A stretch of 41,647 bases of DNA from Treponema sp. (GTDB lineage: Bacteria > Spirochaetota > Spirochaetia > Treponematales > Treponemataceae). The position numbers and the translations under genes are program-made. Under the pieces are notes generated by a model. That model did not search any database, was not told where the DNA came from, and saw nothing but the letters and a program-made list of their open reading frames with translations. The stretch lies in contig JAGCWT010000152.1 in the NCBI GenBank assembly GCA_017961705.1, forward strand, positions 1 through 41,647, written 5' to 3'. Of the stretch, positions 15,578 through 24,104 are shown one piece after another. Every line of letters begins with the position of its first letter. The first letter of the stretch is position 1.

Positions 15578-15586
15578 ACTATATCA
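15578..15586 (-). promoter_or_regulatory. Extended -10 of the ABC exporter, leaderless
   Basis: On the minus strand TGATATAGT (extended -10, hexamer TATAGT at 15583-15578) is followed by six bases and then the ATG at 15571. The -35 region is weak, as allowed for extended -10 promoters. No Shine-Dalgarno fits between the -10 and the ATG, so transcription probably starts at the ATG itself. Confidence 0.5.
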
Positions 15587-15619
15587 GACTTTTTTTTCAA
15601 AAACTACCCTTTTTTGTAG

Positions 15620-15647
15620 TTGCTTTTCCAAAATGTTATAGTACAAT
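15620..15647 (+). promoter_or_regulatory. Likely promoter of the chemoreceptor gene
   Basis: TTGCTT (15620-15625) and TACAAT (15642-15647) are separated by 16 bases. A second -10-like hexamer, TATAGT, lies just upstream behind TGT (15634-15642). A 6-bp inverted repeat, AACTAC...GTAGTT, overlaps the -35 region. The leader then carries GGAGA before the ATG at 15688, so this is a normal leadered transcript. Confidence 0.45.
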
Positions 15648-15687
15648 AGAAGCATATAGACTTAATTTGTAAAAATGGAGAAAAAAT

Positions 15688-17766
15688 ATGAGAATACGCC
15701 GCCAACTCATGCTAAGCCAAGCTTCACTCACACTCTTTGCAATACTCGTTCTTATTATTCCCATTTTTATTTCCCACAAGGCATCCCTCAAAAAACATAT
15801 AAGAGAAGTCACCGAGCTGCAAGTAGAAAACGTAAACGGACAGATAGCGAATTTTCTTGAAAAACCCCAGAGGACAATAGAAACCGTCATAACCTATATG
15901 GAAAACTTGGATGAATACTCAAGGGAGCCAATAGAAGAATTCCTTATAGCGCAGGCAGCAGGCATACCCGAATATTCCATGATTTACGTCTCCAGCGCAA
16001 CCCCAACTTGCAAGGGTGGATTCACCTACACAAACATACACTGGATAGCGCCGTCAGACTTTGATGAATCCAGCCGCTCCTGGTACATAAACGCAAAGAA
16101 CAACATGGGCAGGACCGTCTTTTCCAACCCCTACATAGACGAACAGTCAAAGGGTATAGTCGTAACCCTTTCAAGAACCTTCAAGAACAAAAAGGGAGAA
16201 TTTGCAGGACTTGTTGGCGTTGACCTTATCCTGGACGAAGTTGTTGCCCTCGTAGATGGAGTGCGGCTTACGGAAAGCGGACAGGCATTCATGATAGATG
16301 AAAACGGAGTATACGTTACCAATCCCGACACTTCAAAAGTTGCCAAGGACAATTTCTATACCGAGTATGGCTTTTCCGACCTGGCAGCAGAAATACCGGA
16401 TAACGAGCCATACCTGAACCTAAAGAATTCCGACCAGTACTTTGCCGCAAGAAAGATGCCAAACCTCTGCGGATGGACCTTGATAACAATAGGCCCACTC
16501 AAGGAACTCTACACAGAAATCAACCGCAACATGAACACGCTAATCTTACTGTCGCTCGGTGTTCTTGTGATAGCCCTGGCAAGCTCATTCTTTGTTGCAA
16601 TAAGAATTTCACATCCACTAAAGAAAATCGCAACTGCCATGACAGAAATCTCAAGCGGAAATGCAGACTTGTCCAACCGCCTGGATTACAACCTGAATGA
16701 CGAGATAGGCGAAATCTCGAACGGATTCAACCGCTTCTCAGAAAAGCTAAGGGACATAATGGTTGAGCTAAAAAAATCAAAGGATGTGCTTTCTTACGCA
16801 GGAGAAGATCTTGGAGCAAGTACGGAAGACACTTCAAACGCCATAGAACAAATTCTGAACAACATCTCAAGCGTAACGTCACAAATAGTGAACCAGGGAA
16901 ATGACGTTGAAGAAACTGCCGGTGCCGTAAACCAGATTGCATCCAACATAAAATCCCTTGAAACAATGATAGCAGGACAGGCAGCGGGTGTTTCAGAAGC
17001 AAGTGCCGCCGTAGAAGAAATGATAGGAAACATAACCTCCGTAACGTCCAGCGTGGAAAAGATGGCCCAGTCATTTGAGTCGCTACAAAAAGACACTCAG
17101 ACCGGAGCGGAAAAGCAGCAGGCTGTAAACGACCGCATCACCCAGATTGAAACCCAATCACAGCTATTGCAGGAAGCAAACGCAGCTATTTCTGCCATAG
17201 CAGAACAGACAAACCTTCTTGCCATGAATGCCGCAATCGAAGCAGCCCATGCAGGAGAAGCAGGAAAGGGATTCAGCGTTGTTGCAGATGAAATCCGAAA
17301 GCTTAGCGAAACATCAAGCGAACAGTCAAAGACTATCGGAAACCAGCTTGTGAACATACAGGAATCCATAGAAGAAGTTGTAGCCGCATCCCTTGAATCA
17401 AGCGACGCATTCAATTCCGTATCGTCAAAAATCAGGGAGACGGATCAGCTGGTGCGCCAAATCAAAGCCGCAATGGAAGAACAAAAGGTTGGTTCCAAGC
17501 AGATAATCGAATCACTTCACGACATGAACGACACTACAAGCGAAGTAAAAAATTCATCTGCCGAAATGAGAGACGGAAACCAGATGATTCTCCAGGCCGT
17601 ACACCAATTGCAGGAATCATCCGTAAACATGAACCGCAGCATGGACAACATGGCAACTGGTGCACGCAAAATCAACGAAACAGGAAACGAACTCGTAACC
17701 ATATCGTCAAAGCTAAAAAATGCAATCGACGGAATAGGCGAACAGATAAACCAGTTCCAGCTGTAG
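15688..17766 (+). CDS. Methyl-accepting chemotaxis protein with dCache domain
   Basis: The 692-residue chemoreceptor has an N-terminal membrane helix (about 8-28) and a large periplasmic sensor of dCache type (about 35-275). Its [33 protein letters not shown] stretch is typical of this fold. A second membrane helix follows (about 281-305), then a HAMP domain (about 306-360) and a long signalling coiled coil. The hairpin tip is intact: [24 protein letters not shown], about residues 506-530. It passes ligand signals to CheA/CheW at the cell pole. GGAG lies seven bases before the start and no C-terminal methylesterase-docking pentapeptide is present. The ligand may be an amino acid or other small molecule, as known for dCache receptors. 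Confidence 0.92.
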   Translation: MRIRRQLMLSQASLTLFAILVLIIPIFISHKASLKKHIREVTELQVENVNGQIANFLEKPQRTIETVITYMENLDEYSREPIEEFLIAQAAGIPEYSMIYVSSATPTCKGGFTYTNIHWIAPSDFDESSRSWYINAKNNMGRTVFSNPYIDEQSKGIVVTLSRTFKNKKGEFAGLVGVDLILDEVVALVDGVRLTESGQAFMIDENGVYVTNPDTSKVAKDNFYTEYGFSDLAAEIPDNEPYLNLKNSDQYFAARKMPNLCGWTLITIGPLKELYTEINRNMNTLILLSLGVLVIALASSFFVAIRISHPLKKIATAMTEISSGNADLSNRLDYNLNDEIGEISNGFNRFSEKLRDIMVELKKSKDVLSYAGEDLGASTEDTSNAIEQILNNISSVTSQIVNQGNDVEETAGAVNQIASNIKSLETMIAGQAAGVSEASAAVEEMIGNITSVTSSVEKMAQSFESLQKDTQTGAEKQQAVNDRITQIETQSQLLQEANAAISAIAEQTNLLAMNAAIEAAHAGEAGKGFSVVADEIRKLSETSSEQSKTIGNQLVNIQESIEEVVAASLESSDAFNSVSSKIRETDQLVRQIKAAMEEQKVGSKQIIESLHDMNDTTSEVKNSSAEMRDGNQMILQAVHQLQESSVNMNRSMDNMATGARKINETGNELVTISSKLKNAIDGIGEQINQFQL

Positions 17767-17774
17767 TTATTTAA

Positions 17775-18236
17775 TTACAGATAGGTTTCTATTGTCTTCA
17801 TCTTTTCGGTAAAACCCTGGCGCTCATAAAAAGTCATCCCCCTTACATTCTGGGGGAAGACCTGGGTTCTCATAAAATCCGCACCACGGCTTTTTCCATA
17901 TTCCTTGCAGGCTTCAATCAGCTTGGCTCCAATTCCCCTGCTTCTGAATTTTTCGGCAACATCCAAGTCCTGAAGATAAATAACCCTTTCGGCCTTTAAG
18001 CAAGGAATTCTTTTTTGCTCCAGAATCATTACATGGGCAAATCCAACAACTTGGCCATCTACTTCTGCAAGCAAAATATCCTGATTTTCACTTTTGATGA
18101 TTCCTTCAAAAAAAGATTCGTCGCGGTTACCAATAACAAAATGCTCCGGCTGGAATTTTACCGCGTCTTTTTCAAGCTCAAGGTAGAGGGGCTTTAAACT
18201 AGAAACATCGTCCAAGGTAGCTTTTCTTACAATCAT
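17775..18236 (-). CDS. GNAT family N-acetyltransferase
   Basis: This 153-residue GNAT carries IYLQDLDVAEKFRSRGIGAKLIEA, with the acetyl-CoA loop RSRGIG at about residues 98-103. The C-terminal element TFYERQGFTEKMKTIETYL closes the fold. Its ATG overlaps the last four bases of the upstream cysteine-hydrolase gene, so the two are translationally coupled. It converges with the chemoreceptor gene, leaving only eight bases between stops. Confidence 0.85.
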   Translation of the reverse strand: MIVRKATLDDVSSLKPLYLELEKDAVKFQPEHFVIGNRDESFFEGIIKSENQDILLAEVDGQVVGFAHVMILEQKRIPCLKAERVIYLQDLDVAEKFRSRGIGAKLIEACKEYGKSRGADFMRTQVFPQNVRGMTFYERQGFTEKMKTIETYL

Positions 18237-18736
18237 TTTTCGCCAACCATGCAGTCATTTAGGCTTTTTACTTCGCAGCCTTTTTTCTTATAGTAAGAAA
18301 ACATTTTATCCAGCTTCTTAAGGTTGTAACTTGTAACACAATCATAAATAACATTAACGGCATAAGCAGATTTCTTCATGTTAACGCAAGTTGCTTTTAC
18401 GCAGGCTGTGGCATCTGCTCCGGCTACATAAAATTCCTTTAGGTCTTTGTCTTTGATGAATGCGGCAAAGTCTTTGCTTGTAAGGGCGTTACCCTTTTCT
18501 TTTACAAAAATATTATCCGAAAGGATTTTCAGTTCTGGAACAAAGTCTGCACCTTTTGTCCCGGCTATAAAAGCGCGTATGAAAGGAATTTTGTTGTGGT
18601 GCTGAATATACACAATCTGCATTCCTTCTGCCTTAGCCCAATCTATTGCAGTGTTAACATTAGAAATTATATCCTTGTAGTTTTTTGTTATATCATTTTG
18701 CAAGTCTATGACCACAAGGGCCTTTTTATTTTCCAT
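18233..18736 (-). CDS. Isochorismatase-like cysteine hydrolase
   Basis: The 167-residue protein is an isochorismatase-fold hydrolase with the triad Asp11 (VVIDLQND), Lys79 (NIFVKEKGNALTSKDF) and Cys112 (AGADATACVKAT). The family includes nicotinamidases, N-carbamoylsarcosine amidases and isochorismatases. The nicotinamidase metal-binding motif is not evident, so a nicotinamidase assignment is not supported. AAGGAG lies six bases upstream of the ATG. The GNAT gene downstream overlaps it by four bases, so the two products may act on related substrates. Confidence 0.85.
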   Translation of the reverse strand: MENKKALVVIDLQNDITKNYKDIISNVNTAIDWAKAEGMQIVYIQHHNKIPFIRAFIAGTKGADFVPELKILSDNIFVKEKGNALTSKDFAAFIKDKDLKEFYVAGADATACVKATCVNMKKSAYAVNVIYDCVTSYNLKKLDKMFSYYKKKGCEVKSLNDCMVGEK

Positions 18737-18815
18737 ACATTCTCCTTAACTTATTTTTAGAATACCCCAATTTTAAGAAAGATGAAAGTCTTTTGCACGG
18801 GAAGATTTTTTTTAG

Positions 18816-18855
18816 AAGGTAAACCCAAAGTCTTTATATGCTTCGGGTTTACCTT
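18816..18855 (+). terminator. 11-bp hairpin followed by T-run, opposite to both flanking genes
   Basis: AAGGTAAACCC (18816-18826) pairs perfectly with GGGTTTACCTT (18845-18855), and ATTTTTT follows on the plus strand. Both flanking genes run on the minus strand, where the stem is followed by TTCTAAAAAAAA rather than a T-run. It therefore looks like an intrinsic terminator facing the other way, perhaps stopping antisense transcription into the MFS gene. It may still terminate weakly in both directions. Confidence 0.5.
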
Positions 18856-18860
18856 ATTTT

Positions 18861-20174
18861 TTACAAGCCTCTGGCTTCTTCTATTTTATCTTCATCGAAT
18901 TCTGAATACTTGTATTTTTTCAGATTGGCATGGGCAAGAAGACAAAAGCTTGTACCTGCAAGGCCAATAATGAACATCATCAAAGCCGCACCGGATCCTT
19001 TTCCGCTACCAAAAAGCAGAGAAAGAATTCTATTGGAAGAATTTGCGCTCATAAAGGGTTCGCAGACTTTATCAACCATGAATCCGCCAAGTGCAAGTCC
19101 AATTGGAATTGTAAAGAACTGCAAGGTGTTTCTGCAAGCGTAGACACGCCCCTGCAGCTCCACTGGAATCACGTTGCGCATGATGACGCTTTGATTTGCC
19201 CCCATTACAGGAACAAAAATCCAGCCCAAAATTTGAGCCATGCACCAGACGACAGGACTTCGCGAAAAGGCAAGCAGAAAATTTTCTGTTCCAAGAGAAA
19301 ATAGCATGGAAAGAAAAATAACCCTTACCCTGTCCTTGGGCTTTGGCATGACAGTCGCAATAAGGCTTCCAACCGCCATTGCAATGCCAGAGCAAGAAGT
19401 TACAAGACCAAGCACGGCATTTCCTCTTCGGGGAATAATTTCCGCAGGCAGAGTCGCGTTAAAGGCAGATGCAATCAGATTCACCCCGGACATAAAAAGA
19501 ATTATGTGAAGTGGAATTGGATTTTCCTTTAGAAAACGCAAGCCCTCTTTTGCAAGCATAAGCACGTTTTCTTTAGTGTTTGACTTTGACGAAAATTTTT
19601 GAAGCCTTACAAAAAGTGCCAGTGCCGCAAATGCAATTGCAAACGAAAGCAAGTCCACCGCAATCACAAGGTCGAGTCCTGCAAGCCCATACAATGCAGA
19701 TGCAAGCAAGGGATTCCCGATAGAAATGATTGAGCGCGACAAAGACTGAAGTCCGCTTGTCTTCTGATAAAATCTTTTTGGAGTTATGAGAGTGTAGGCA
19801 ACTTCCGACGCAGGCTGCTGAACAGTATTCATAAGTCCAGAAAGAGCATTTACCGCATACAAATGCCACACAGAAAGCAGTTTTGTCTTGTAGAGCACAA
19901 AGACAGCAAGTGTGCAAAGCGCTGCAAAAGTATCGCAGGTGAGCATGGTTTTCTTTTTGTCGAATTTGTCGGAAATAGCTCCTGCAAAAATGCTCATAAG
20001 AACATAGGGGGCATAGGTGCAGATTGTTAAAGCCGCAGTGCCAAGCGCAGAACCCGTCTTCTCATACAGCCAAAGCGTCAAGGCAAAAGCCGTCATGGTA
20101 CTTCCGAGTTGAGACACACTTTGAGTGCTCCAAAGTATGTAGAAGTTTTTTAAGTCTTTTTCTAAGTATTTCAT
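18861..20174 (-). CDS. MFS exporter, DHA3 (macrolide-efflux-like) type
   Basis: The 437-residue protein has about twelve hydrophobic helices. It starts with the DHA3-type FYILWSTQSVSQLGSTMTAFALTLW and carries the motif-A loop GAISDKFDKKKTML at about residues 62-75. The family includes Mef macrolide efflux pumps and other drug/proton antiporters of the inner membrane. AGGAG lies upstream of the ATG (20182-20187), but CTTTGCTC at 20210-20217 can pair with it. A 12-codon leader peptide and competing hairpins lie in the 156-base upstream gap, as described separately, so induction by a ribosome-targeting drug is plausible. The exported substrate is not known. Confidence 0.85.
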   Translation of the reverse strand: MKYLEKDLKNFYILWSTQSVSQLGSTMTAFALTLWLYEKTGSALGTAALTICTYAPYVLMSIFAGAISDKFDKKKTMLTCDTFAALCTLAVFVLYKTKLLSVWHLYAVNALSGLMNTVQQPASEVAYTLITPKRFYQKTSGLQSLSRSIISIGNPLLASALYGLAGLDLVIAVDLLSFAIAFAALALFVRLQKFSSKSNTKENVLMLAKEGLRFLKENPIPLHIILFMSGVNLIASAFNATLPAEIIPRRGNAVLGLVTSCSGIAMAVGSLIATVMPKPKDRVRVIFLSMLFSLGTENFLLAFSRSPVVWCMAQILGWIFVPVMGANQSVIMRNVIPVELQGRVYACRNTLQFFTIPIGLALGGFMVDKVCEPFMSANSSNRILSLLFGSGKGSGAALMMFIIGLAGTSFCLLAHANLKKYKYSEFDEDKIEEARGL

Positions 20175-20177
20175 TTT

Positions 20178-20267
20178 CTTTGCTCCTATTTATTTTCCTA
20201 AAAACAAAAGAGCAAAGCCTGAGGAATTTATTTTCCTCCATGCAGAGTCCTCAAGCCTTGCATGGAG
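20178..20267 (-). promoter_or_regulatory. Attenuator/riboregulator leader of the MFS exporter
   Basis: Four pairings overlap on the minus strand. Segment 1 (CTCCATGCA, 20267-20259) pairs with segment 3 (TGCATGGAG, 20244-20236). Segment 2 (20260-20248) pairs with segment 4 (20225-20213) over 13 bp with two G-U pairs, and a CTCTTTTGTTTTT run (20212-20200) follows: an intrinsic terminator. GAGGAA (20238-20233) can instead pair with TTCCTC (20226-20221). CTTTGCTC (20217-20210) pairs with GAGCAAAG (20185-20178), which covers the MFS ribosome binding site. Pairs 1:3 and 2:4 exclude each other, as in classical leader-peptide attenuation. Confidence 0.75.
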
Positions 20268-20289
20268 AACTATCTCTACAGATAACCAT
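20251..20289 (-). CDS. 12-residue leader peptide of the MFS attenuator
   Basis: A short frame, MVICRDSSPCKA and a TGA stop, is preceded by AGGAGG five bases upstream of the ATG, the best binding site in the region. Its 3' half lies in segments 1 and 2 of the attenuator and the stop codon is inside the terminator's left arm. Ribosome position on it would therefore decide which hairpin forms. No upstream promoter is certain; TTGTAG and TATTCT separated by about 16 bases occur just before it. Confidence 0.7.
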   Translation of the reverse strand: MVICRDSSPCKA

Positions 20290-20330
20290 ATGAACCTCCT
20301 TTTATTGAAGAATAGCCAATTGTAAACAGT

Positions 20331-20879
20331 CTACAAAACTTTTGCAAGTGGCAAGGGATTTTTGGGAGCCTCTTCCATGTTTCCGATTTGCTTGGTCATC
20401 CAAACAATTCCCCGCCAAGAGCCAAGCTTGAATCCTGCATTTTTAAAATGTCCAACTTCCACAAAACCGAGGCTCTTGTGAAGTTCAATGCTGGGCTGGT
20501 TTGTATCTACCAGAACACCGTAGATGTAGCGGTAGCCCTGCTTTTCCAGAATCATGGAAAATTCTTTGTAAAGGCTTGTGGCAATTCCCTGCCGCCTTGG
20601 TGCATTGGGAGCAAGAACAATCGTCCATTCAACATTCCACTGGTAGGCATCATGGGGTCTAAGAGGAGAACCGCAGGCATAGCCAAGAATTTTCCCATCA
20701 TCAGCTTCCGCAACAAGAAAGGGATATTTTTTTAGCGTAGATAAAATTTTTTTTCGGTAGGATTCAACATCCGGATTTTCTATGGTAAAGGTTACATAAT
20801 CCAGGGGGACGTAAAATCCGTAAATGTCGTGAACCGCCAGGGCATCATCTTCTGTTGCCATCCTGATTTTATAATTCAT
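20331..20879 (-). CDS. Phosphinothricin-acetyltransferase-like GNAT
   Basis: This 182-residue GNAT belongs to the PAT/MnaT-like group: IRMATEDDALAVHDIYGFYV at the start, then WTIVLAPNAPRRQGIATSLYKEF with the acetyl-CoA loop RRQGIA, and the late SIELHKSLGFVEVGHFKNAGFK, typical of this group. I chose the ATG at 20879 because GGTGG precedes it and the fold begins there. It overlaps the end of the upstream AraC gene by 11 bases, so the two are coupled. Relatives acetylate methionine sulfoximine, methionine sulfone or phosphinothricin. Confidence 0.8.
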   Translation of the reverse strand: MNYKIRMATEDDALAVHDIYGFYVPLDYVTFTIENPDVESYRKKILSTLKKYPFLVAEADDGKILGYACGSPLRPHDAYQWNVEWTIVLAPNAPRRQGIATSLYKEFSMILEKQGYRYIYGVLVDTNQPSIELHKSLGFVEVGHFKNAGFKLGSWRGIVWMTKQIGNMEEAPKNPLPLAKVL

Positions 20880-21744
20880 ATTTACCACCTTTTTCTTCTT
20901 CTTTGTTTTGCGAGTGGAGTTTTCTGTATTCCCTGGGGCTGCATCCTGTCTGTTCATGAAAGAGCTTGTTGAAGGTTGTTGTTGACTGGAAACCAGCTTC
21001 AAAGGCACACTCTGTGATTGAAAGTTTTTTGTTTTCCAAAAGGTTTATTGCATTCTGAACCCTTATGCTTGCAAGGTAGGAAGGAAAGCTCATCTTTGTG
21101 TATTCGTTAAAGAGCTTTGAAAAATAATACTGGCTCAAACCAATTTTTTCGGCAACCTCAGACTGGCTTATGTCTTCCCTTGAATGCTCAGCAATGTAGC
21201 TGCAAGCAAAGCGGATATATTCCCAAGACTTGTCGGAAAAAATTTCAGACCCAAGGCTTTGACTGCGTTCCTTTAAAACCAATTCTCCAACCAGCAGAAG
21301 AATTTCATAGACCAAAATTTTACAGCGGCTTTCGGCAAAAAAAACTTCCCTTTCGCGGGTCTCTTTTATTTTGTAAATCAAGTCCCTTATTTTTTTTGCC
21401 AACTCAGGATTTTCTTTTTGCCTGATCAAATGGCAATCAGTCATAAAATGGGAGGCAGCAGACAAATCAGAATTGCTTTCTATTAAATAGGAAGAAAACT
21501 GAATAAAGACAACACCCTCTGGAGGAATGTAAAGCAGCTCGTGCAATTCCCTTGGCCAAACCAAAACCAGGTCTCCGGCCTTTGGCTCGTAAACCTTTCC
21601 GTCTATTTTGTATTTGCATCCATTTTTTAGGGCAACAATGAATTCAGCTTCGTTGTGCCAATGAGATGGAAAAACATTTGGTATGTCATTTTCTGTAAAA
21701 GCCAGGCCATGAAAGCGGCGGTATTTGATGATTTCTCTTTCCAT
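20869..21744 (-). CDS. AraC-family transcriptional regulator
   Basis: This 291-residue regulator has a cupin sensor (PSHWHNEAEFIVALKNGCKYKIDGKVYEPKAGDLVLVWPRELHEL). Its AraC DNA-binding domain covers about residues 185-285 (ISQSEVAEKIGLSQYYFSKLFNEYTKMSFPSYL; ITECAFEAGFQSTTTFNKLFHEQTGCSPREYRKL). The ATG at 21744 gives the usual start (MEREIIKYRRF). Upstream, TTGAAA and TATTAT lie 16 bases apart and no Shine-Dalgarno is visible, so its leader is very short. It is divergent from the alcohol dehydrogenase operon at 21859 and is a candidate regulator for it and for the coupled GNAT gene. Confidence 0.85.
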   Translation of the reverse strand: MEREIIKYRRFHGLAFTENDIPNVFPSHWHNEAEFIVALKNGCKYKIDGKVYEPKAGDLVLVWPRELHELLYIPPEGVVFIQFSSYLIESNSDLSAASHFMTDCHLIRQKENPELAKKIRDLIYKIKETREREVFFAESRCKILVYEILLLVGELVLKERSQSLGSEIFSDKSWEYIRFACSYIAEHSREDISQSEVAEKIGLSQYYFSKLFNEYTKMSFPSYLASIRVQNAINLLENKKLSITECAFEAGFQSTTTFNKLFHEQTGCSPREYRKLHSQNKEEEKGGKYEL

Positions 21745-21858
21745 AGGTCTATTTATATAATAACAAAAAATGGGCAATTTTCAATAAAAATCTTCTTTTA
21801 TTTTTTAAATTTATGATTTATCATAATACTAACATCTTTATTTTAGGAGATTTTTTCG

Positions 21859-23034
21859 ATGGAGAATTTTACATTTTATTCACCGACATTTTTTGTTTTT
21901 GGAAAGGAGTCTGAAAATCAGGCTGGAGAATATGTTAAAAAATTTGGAGGAAGCAAGGTTCTGATTCACTTTGGAGGAAAAAGCGCTAAAAGCTCTGGTC
22001 TTTTGGACAGGGTTGAAGCCTCTCTAAAAGCAGCAGGACTTCCTTTCGTTGAACTTGGCGGTGTAAAGCCAAACCCAAGAAGCGGACTTGTATACGAAGG
22101 AATAGAACTTTGCAGAAAGGAAAAGGTTGACTTTGTTCTTGCTGTTGGCGGAGGAAGCGTAATCGACTCTGCAAAGGCTATAGCGGCGGGCGTTTTGTAC
22201 GACGGTGACTTCTGGGATTTCTATTCTGGAAAGATGATAGAAAAGGCACTCCCGGTTGGAACAGTCCTTACAATTGCAGCAGCAGGAAGCGAAGGAAGCC
22301 CTGACTCTGTAATTACAAAGGAAGAAGGAATGTTCAAGAGAGGAACAGGAAGCAACGCAATCCGTCCAAAGTTCAGCATCTTGAACCCTGCCCTTACCCA
22401 GACTTTACCGCCGCATCAAACCGCAGCCGGAATTACGGACATTATGGCCCACCTTTACGAACGCTATCTTACAAACACAAAAGATGTTGAAGTAACCGAC
22501 AGGCTTATAGAAGCACTTCTTCTTACAATGAAGCACGAAGGTCCAAGGGTTATTGCAGATCCAAACAACTACGAAGCCCGTGCAAACATCATGTGGGCTG
22601 GAATGATGGCACACAACAATTCCTGCGGAGTTGGAAGAAGCCAGGACTGGAACAGCCACAACATAGAACACGAACTTTCTGCGCTTTACGATTGCGCTCA
22701 TGGTGCAGGACTTGCAGTAACAATGCCGGCCGTTTTTAAATACGTAATGAATCACGACGTAATGCGCTTTGCAAAGGTTGCAACAAGGGTCTGGGGCTGC
22801 CAGATGGATTTTGACCACCCGGAAGTTACCGCTCTTGAAGGAATAAATGCATTCCAGAACTTTTTGGTTTCTCTTGGAATGCCAAAGAATTTTGCAGAGC
22901 TCGGGGCAAAGGAAGAGGATATTCCAAAGCTGGTTCAGGTGCTTTGCCGTGGCGACGGAAGAACAGGAACTATTTCTGGCTTTGTAACACTTAACGAAGA
23001 CGACTGCGCCAAAATCTACAAGATGATGGTATAA
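21859..23034 (+). CDS. Iron-containing alcohol dehydrogenase (butanol-dehydrogenase-like)
   Basis: The 391-residue protein is a group III iron-dependent dehydrogenase. It has the NAD(P) loop GGGSVIDSAKAIAAG (about residues 95-109). The metal ligands lie in ITDIMAHLYERY (Asp, His; about 193-204) and in HNIEHELSALYDCAHGAGLA (two His; about 272-291). It resembles YugJ/BdhA-type butanol dehydrogenases that reduce aldehydes with NAD(P)H. A paralogue at 30713-31894 is about the same length. TAGGAG lies about nine bases before the start. It heads a co-directional run of five genes. Confidence 0.88.
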   Translation: MENFTFYSPTFFVFGKESENQAGEYVKKFGGSKVLIHFGGKSAKSSGLLDRVEASLKAAGLPFVELGGVKPNPRSGLVYEGIELCRKEKVDFVLAVGGGSVIDSAKAIAAGVLYDGDFWDFYSGKMIEKALPVGTVLTIAAAGSEGSPDSVITKEEGMFKRGTGSNAIRPKFSILNPALTQTLPPHQTAAGITDIMAHLYERYLTNTKDVEVTDRLIEALLLTMKHEGPRVIADPNNYEARANIMWAGMMAHNNSCGVGRSQDWNSHNIEHELSALYDCAHGAGLAVTMPAVFKYVMNHDVMRFAKVATRVWGCQMDFDHPEVTALEGINAFQNFLVSLGMPKNFAELGAKEEDIPKLVQVLCRGDGRTGTISGFVTLNEDDCAKIYKMMV

Positions 23035-23060
23035 AGCAGAACGAAGCGAAGAGGAATTTT

Positions 23061-24095
23061 ATGGCAAAATCAAAGGCATTGTTTATAGGCGGAACAGGAA
23101 CAATCAGTACCGCAATAGTTGAGGAACTTTCAAAAAAAGATGAATGGGAAGTCTGGCTCTTAAACCGCGGAAACCGTGCAGCAGAAGTTCCTGCTAACGT
23201 GCATCAAATTCTTTGCGACATTTCTGACGAGGAAGATGCAAAGAAAAAACTTTCCGGAATGGAATTTGACGTTGTTAGCGAATTCATTGGCTTTACCCCG
23301 GAACAGGTTGAACGCGACTACAGGCTCTTTAAGGGAAAGACCAAGCAATACATCTTTATTAGTTCCGCATCTGCCTATAACAAGCCTGCCGCAAGCTACG
23401 TGATTACAGAAGGAACTACCCTTTCCAACCCCCATTGGGAATACTCACGGAATAAAATTGCCTGCGAAGAATTCCTCTTCAAAAAATACCGCGAAGAAAA
23501 TTTTCCGGTAACAATCGTTAGGCCAAGCCACACCTACGACAAAAGAAATGTTCCCCTTGGAGTGCATGGAAAAAAAGGTTTTTACCAGGTCATAAAAAGG
23601 ATGAAGGAAGGAAAACCGGTTATCATCCAGGGGGACGGAACAAGCCTTTGGCATTTGACGTTCAACAAGGATTTTGCAACTGGATTCATTGGCCTTATGA
23701 TGAACCGCCACGCGATTGGGGAAGCTTTCCAAATTACCGGAGACGAAGTTCTTTCCTGGAACCAGATTTACCAGACCATTGCAGACGCACTGGGAGTTGA
23801 ACTAAAGGCTTACCACGTTGCATCTGATTATTTGAGTGCAGTTGGAGACAAGCTGGGCATTGACTTTGAAGGAAGCCTTACCGGAGACAAATCCGTTTCT
23901 GTAGTATTTGACAACTCAAAGCTAAAGAGACTTGTTCCTCAAATGCAAACCACAGTTCCATTCAACCAGGGAGTAAGGATTGCCTTGGACTATGTTCTTT
24001 CGCACCCTGAATGCCAACTTGAAGACCCGGAATTTGATGCCTGGTGTGACAAAGTTATTTTGGCTTTGGAGGAAAGCAAAAAGAATTTTTCTTAG
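23061..24095 (+). CDS. NAD-dependent epimerase/dehydratase-like SDR
   Basis: This 344-residue extended SDR has the nucleotide-binding motif LFIGGTGTISTAIVEEL, a serine stretch FISSASAYN and the catalytic Tyr-x-x-x-Lys as YSRNK. The stretches TIVRPSHTYD and GDGTSLWHLTFNKDFATGFIG are typical of nucleotide-sugar epimerase-like proteins. It differs from the SDR at 4858-5775 in its G-x-G-x-x motif. GAGGA lies before the start, and the upstream gene ends 26 bases earlier, in an operon with dehydrogenases. Confidence 0.8.
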   Translation: MAKSKALFIGGTGTISTAIVEELSKKDEWEVWLLNRGNRAAEVPANVHQILCDISDEEDAKKKLSGMEFDVVSEFIGFTPEQVERDYRLFKGKTKQYIFISSASAYNKPAASYVITEGTTLSNPHWEYSRNKIACEEFLFKKYREENFPVTIVRPSHTYDKRNVPLGVHGKKGFYQVIKRMKEGKPVIIQGDGTSLWHLTFNKDFATGFIGLMMNRHAIGEAFQITGDEVLSWNQIYQTIADALGVELKAYHVASDYLSAVGDKLGIDFEGSLTGDKSVSVVFDNSKLKRLVPQMQTTVPFNQGVRIALDYVLSHPECQLEDPEFDAWCDKVILALEESKKNFS

Positions 24096-24104
24096 GGGAA
24101 GAAT

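Noticed and set aside
17766-17790. Terminator CTGTA...TACAG between convergent genes
   Set aside because: The stem is only five base pairs, AT-rich and lacks a T-run, so it was not listed.
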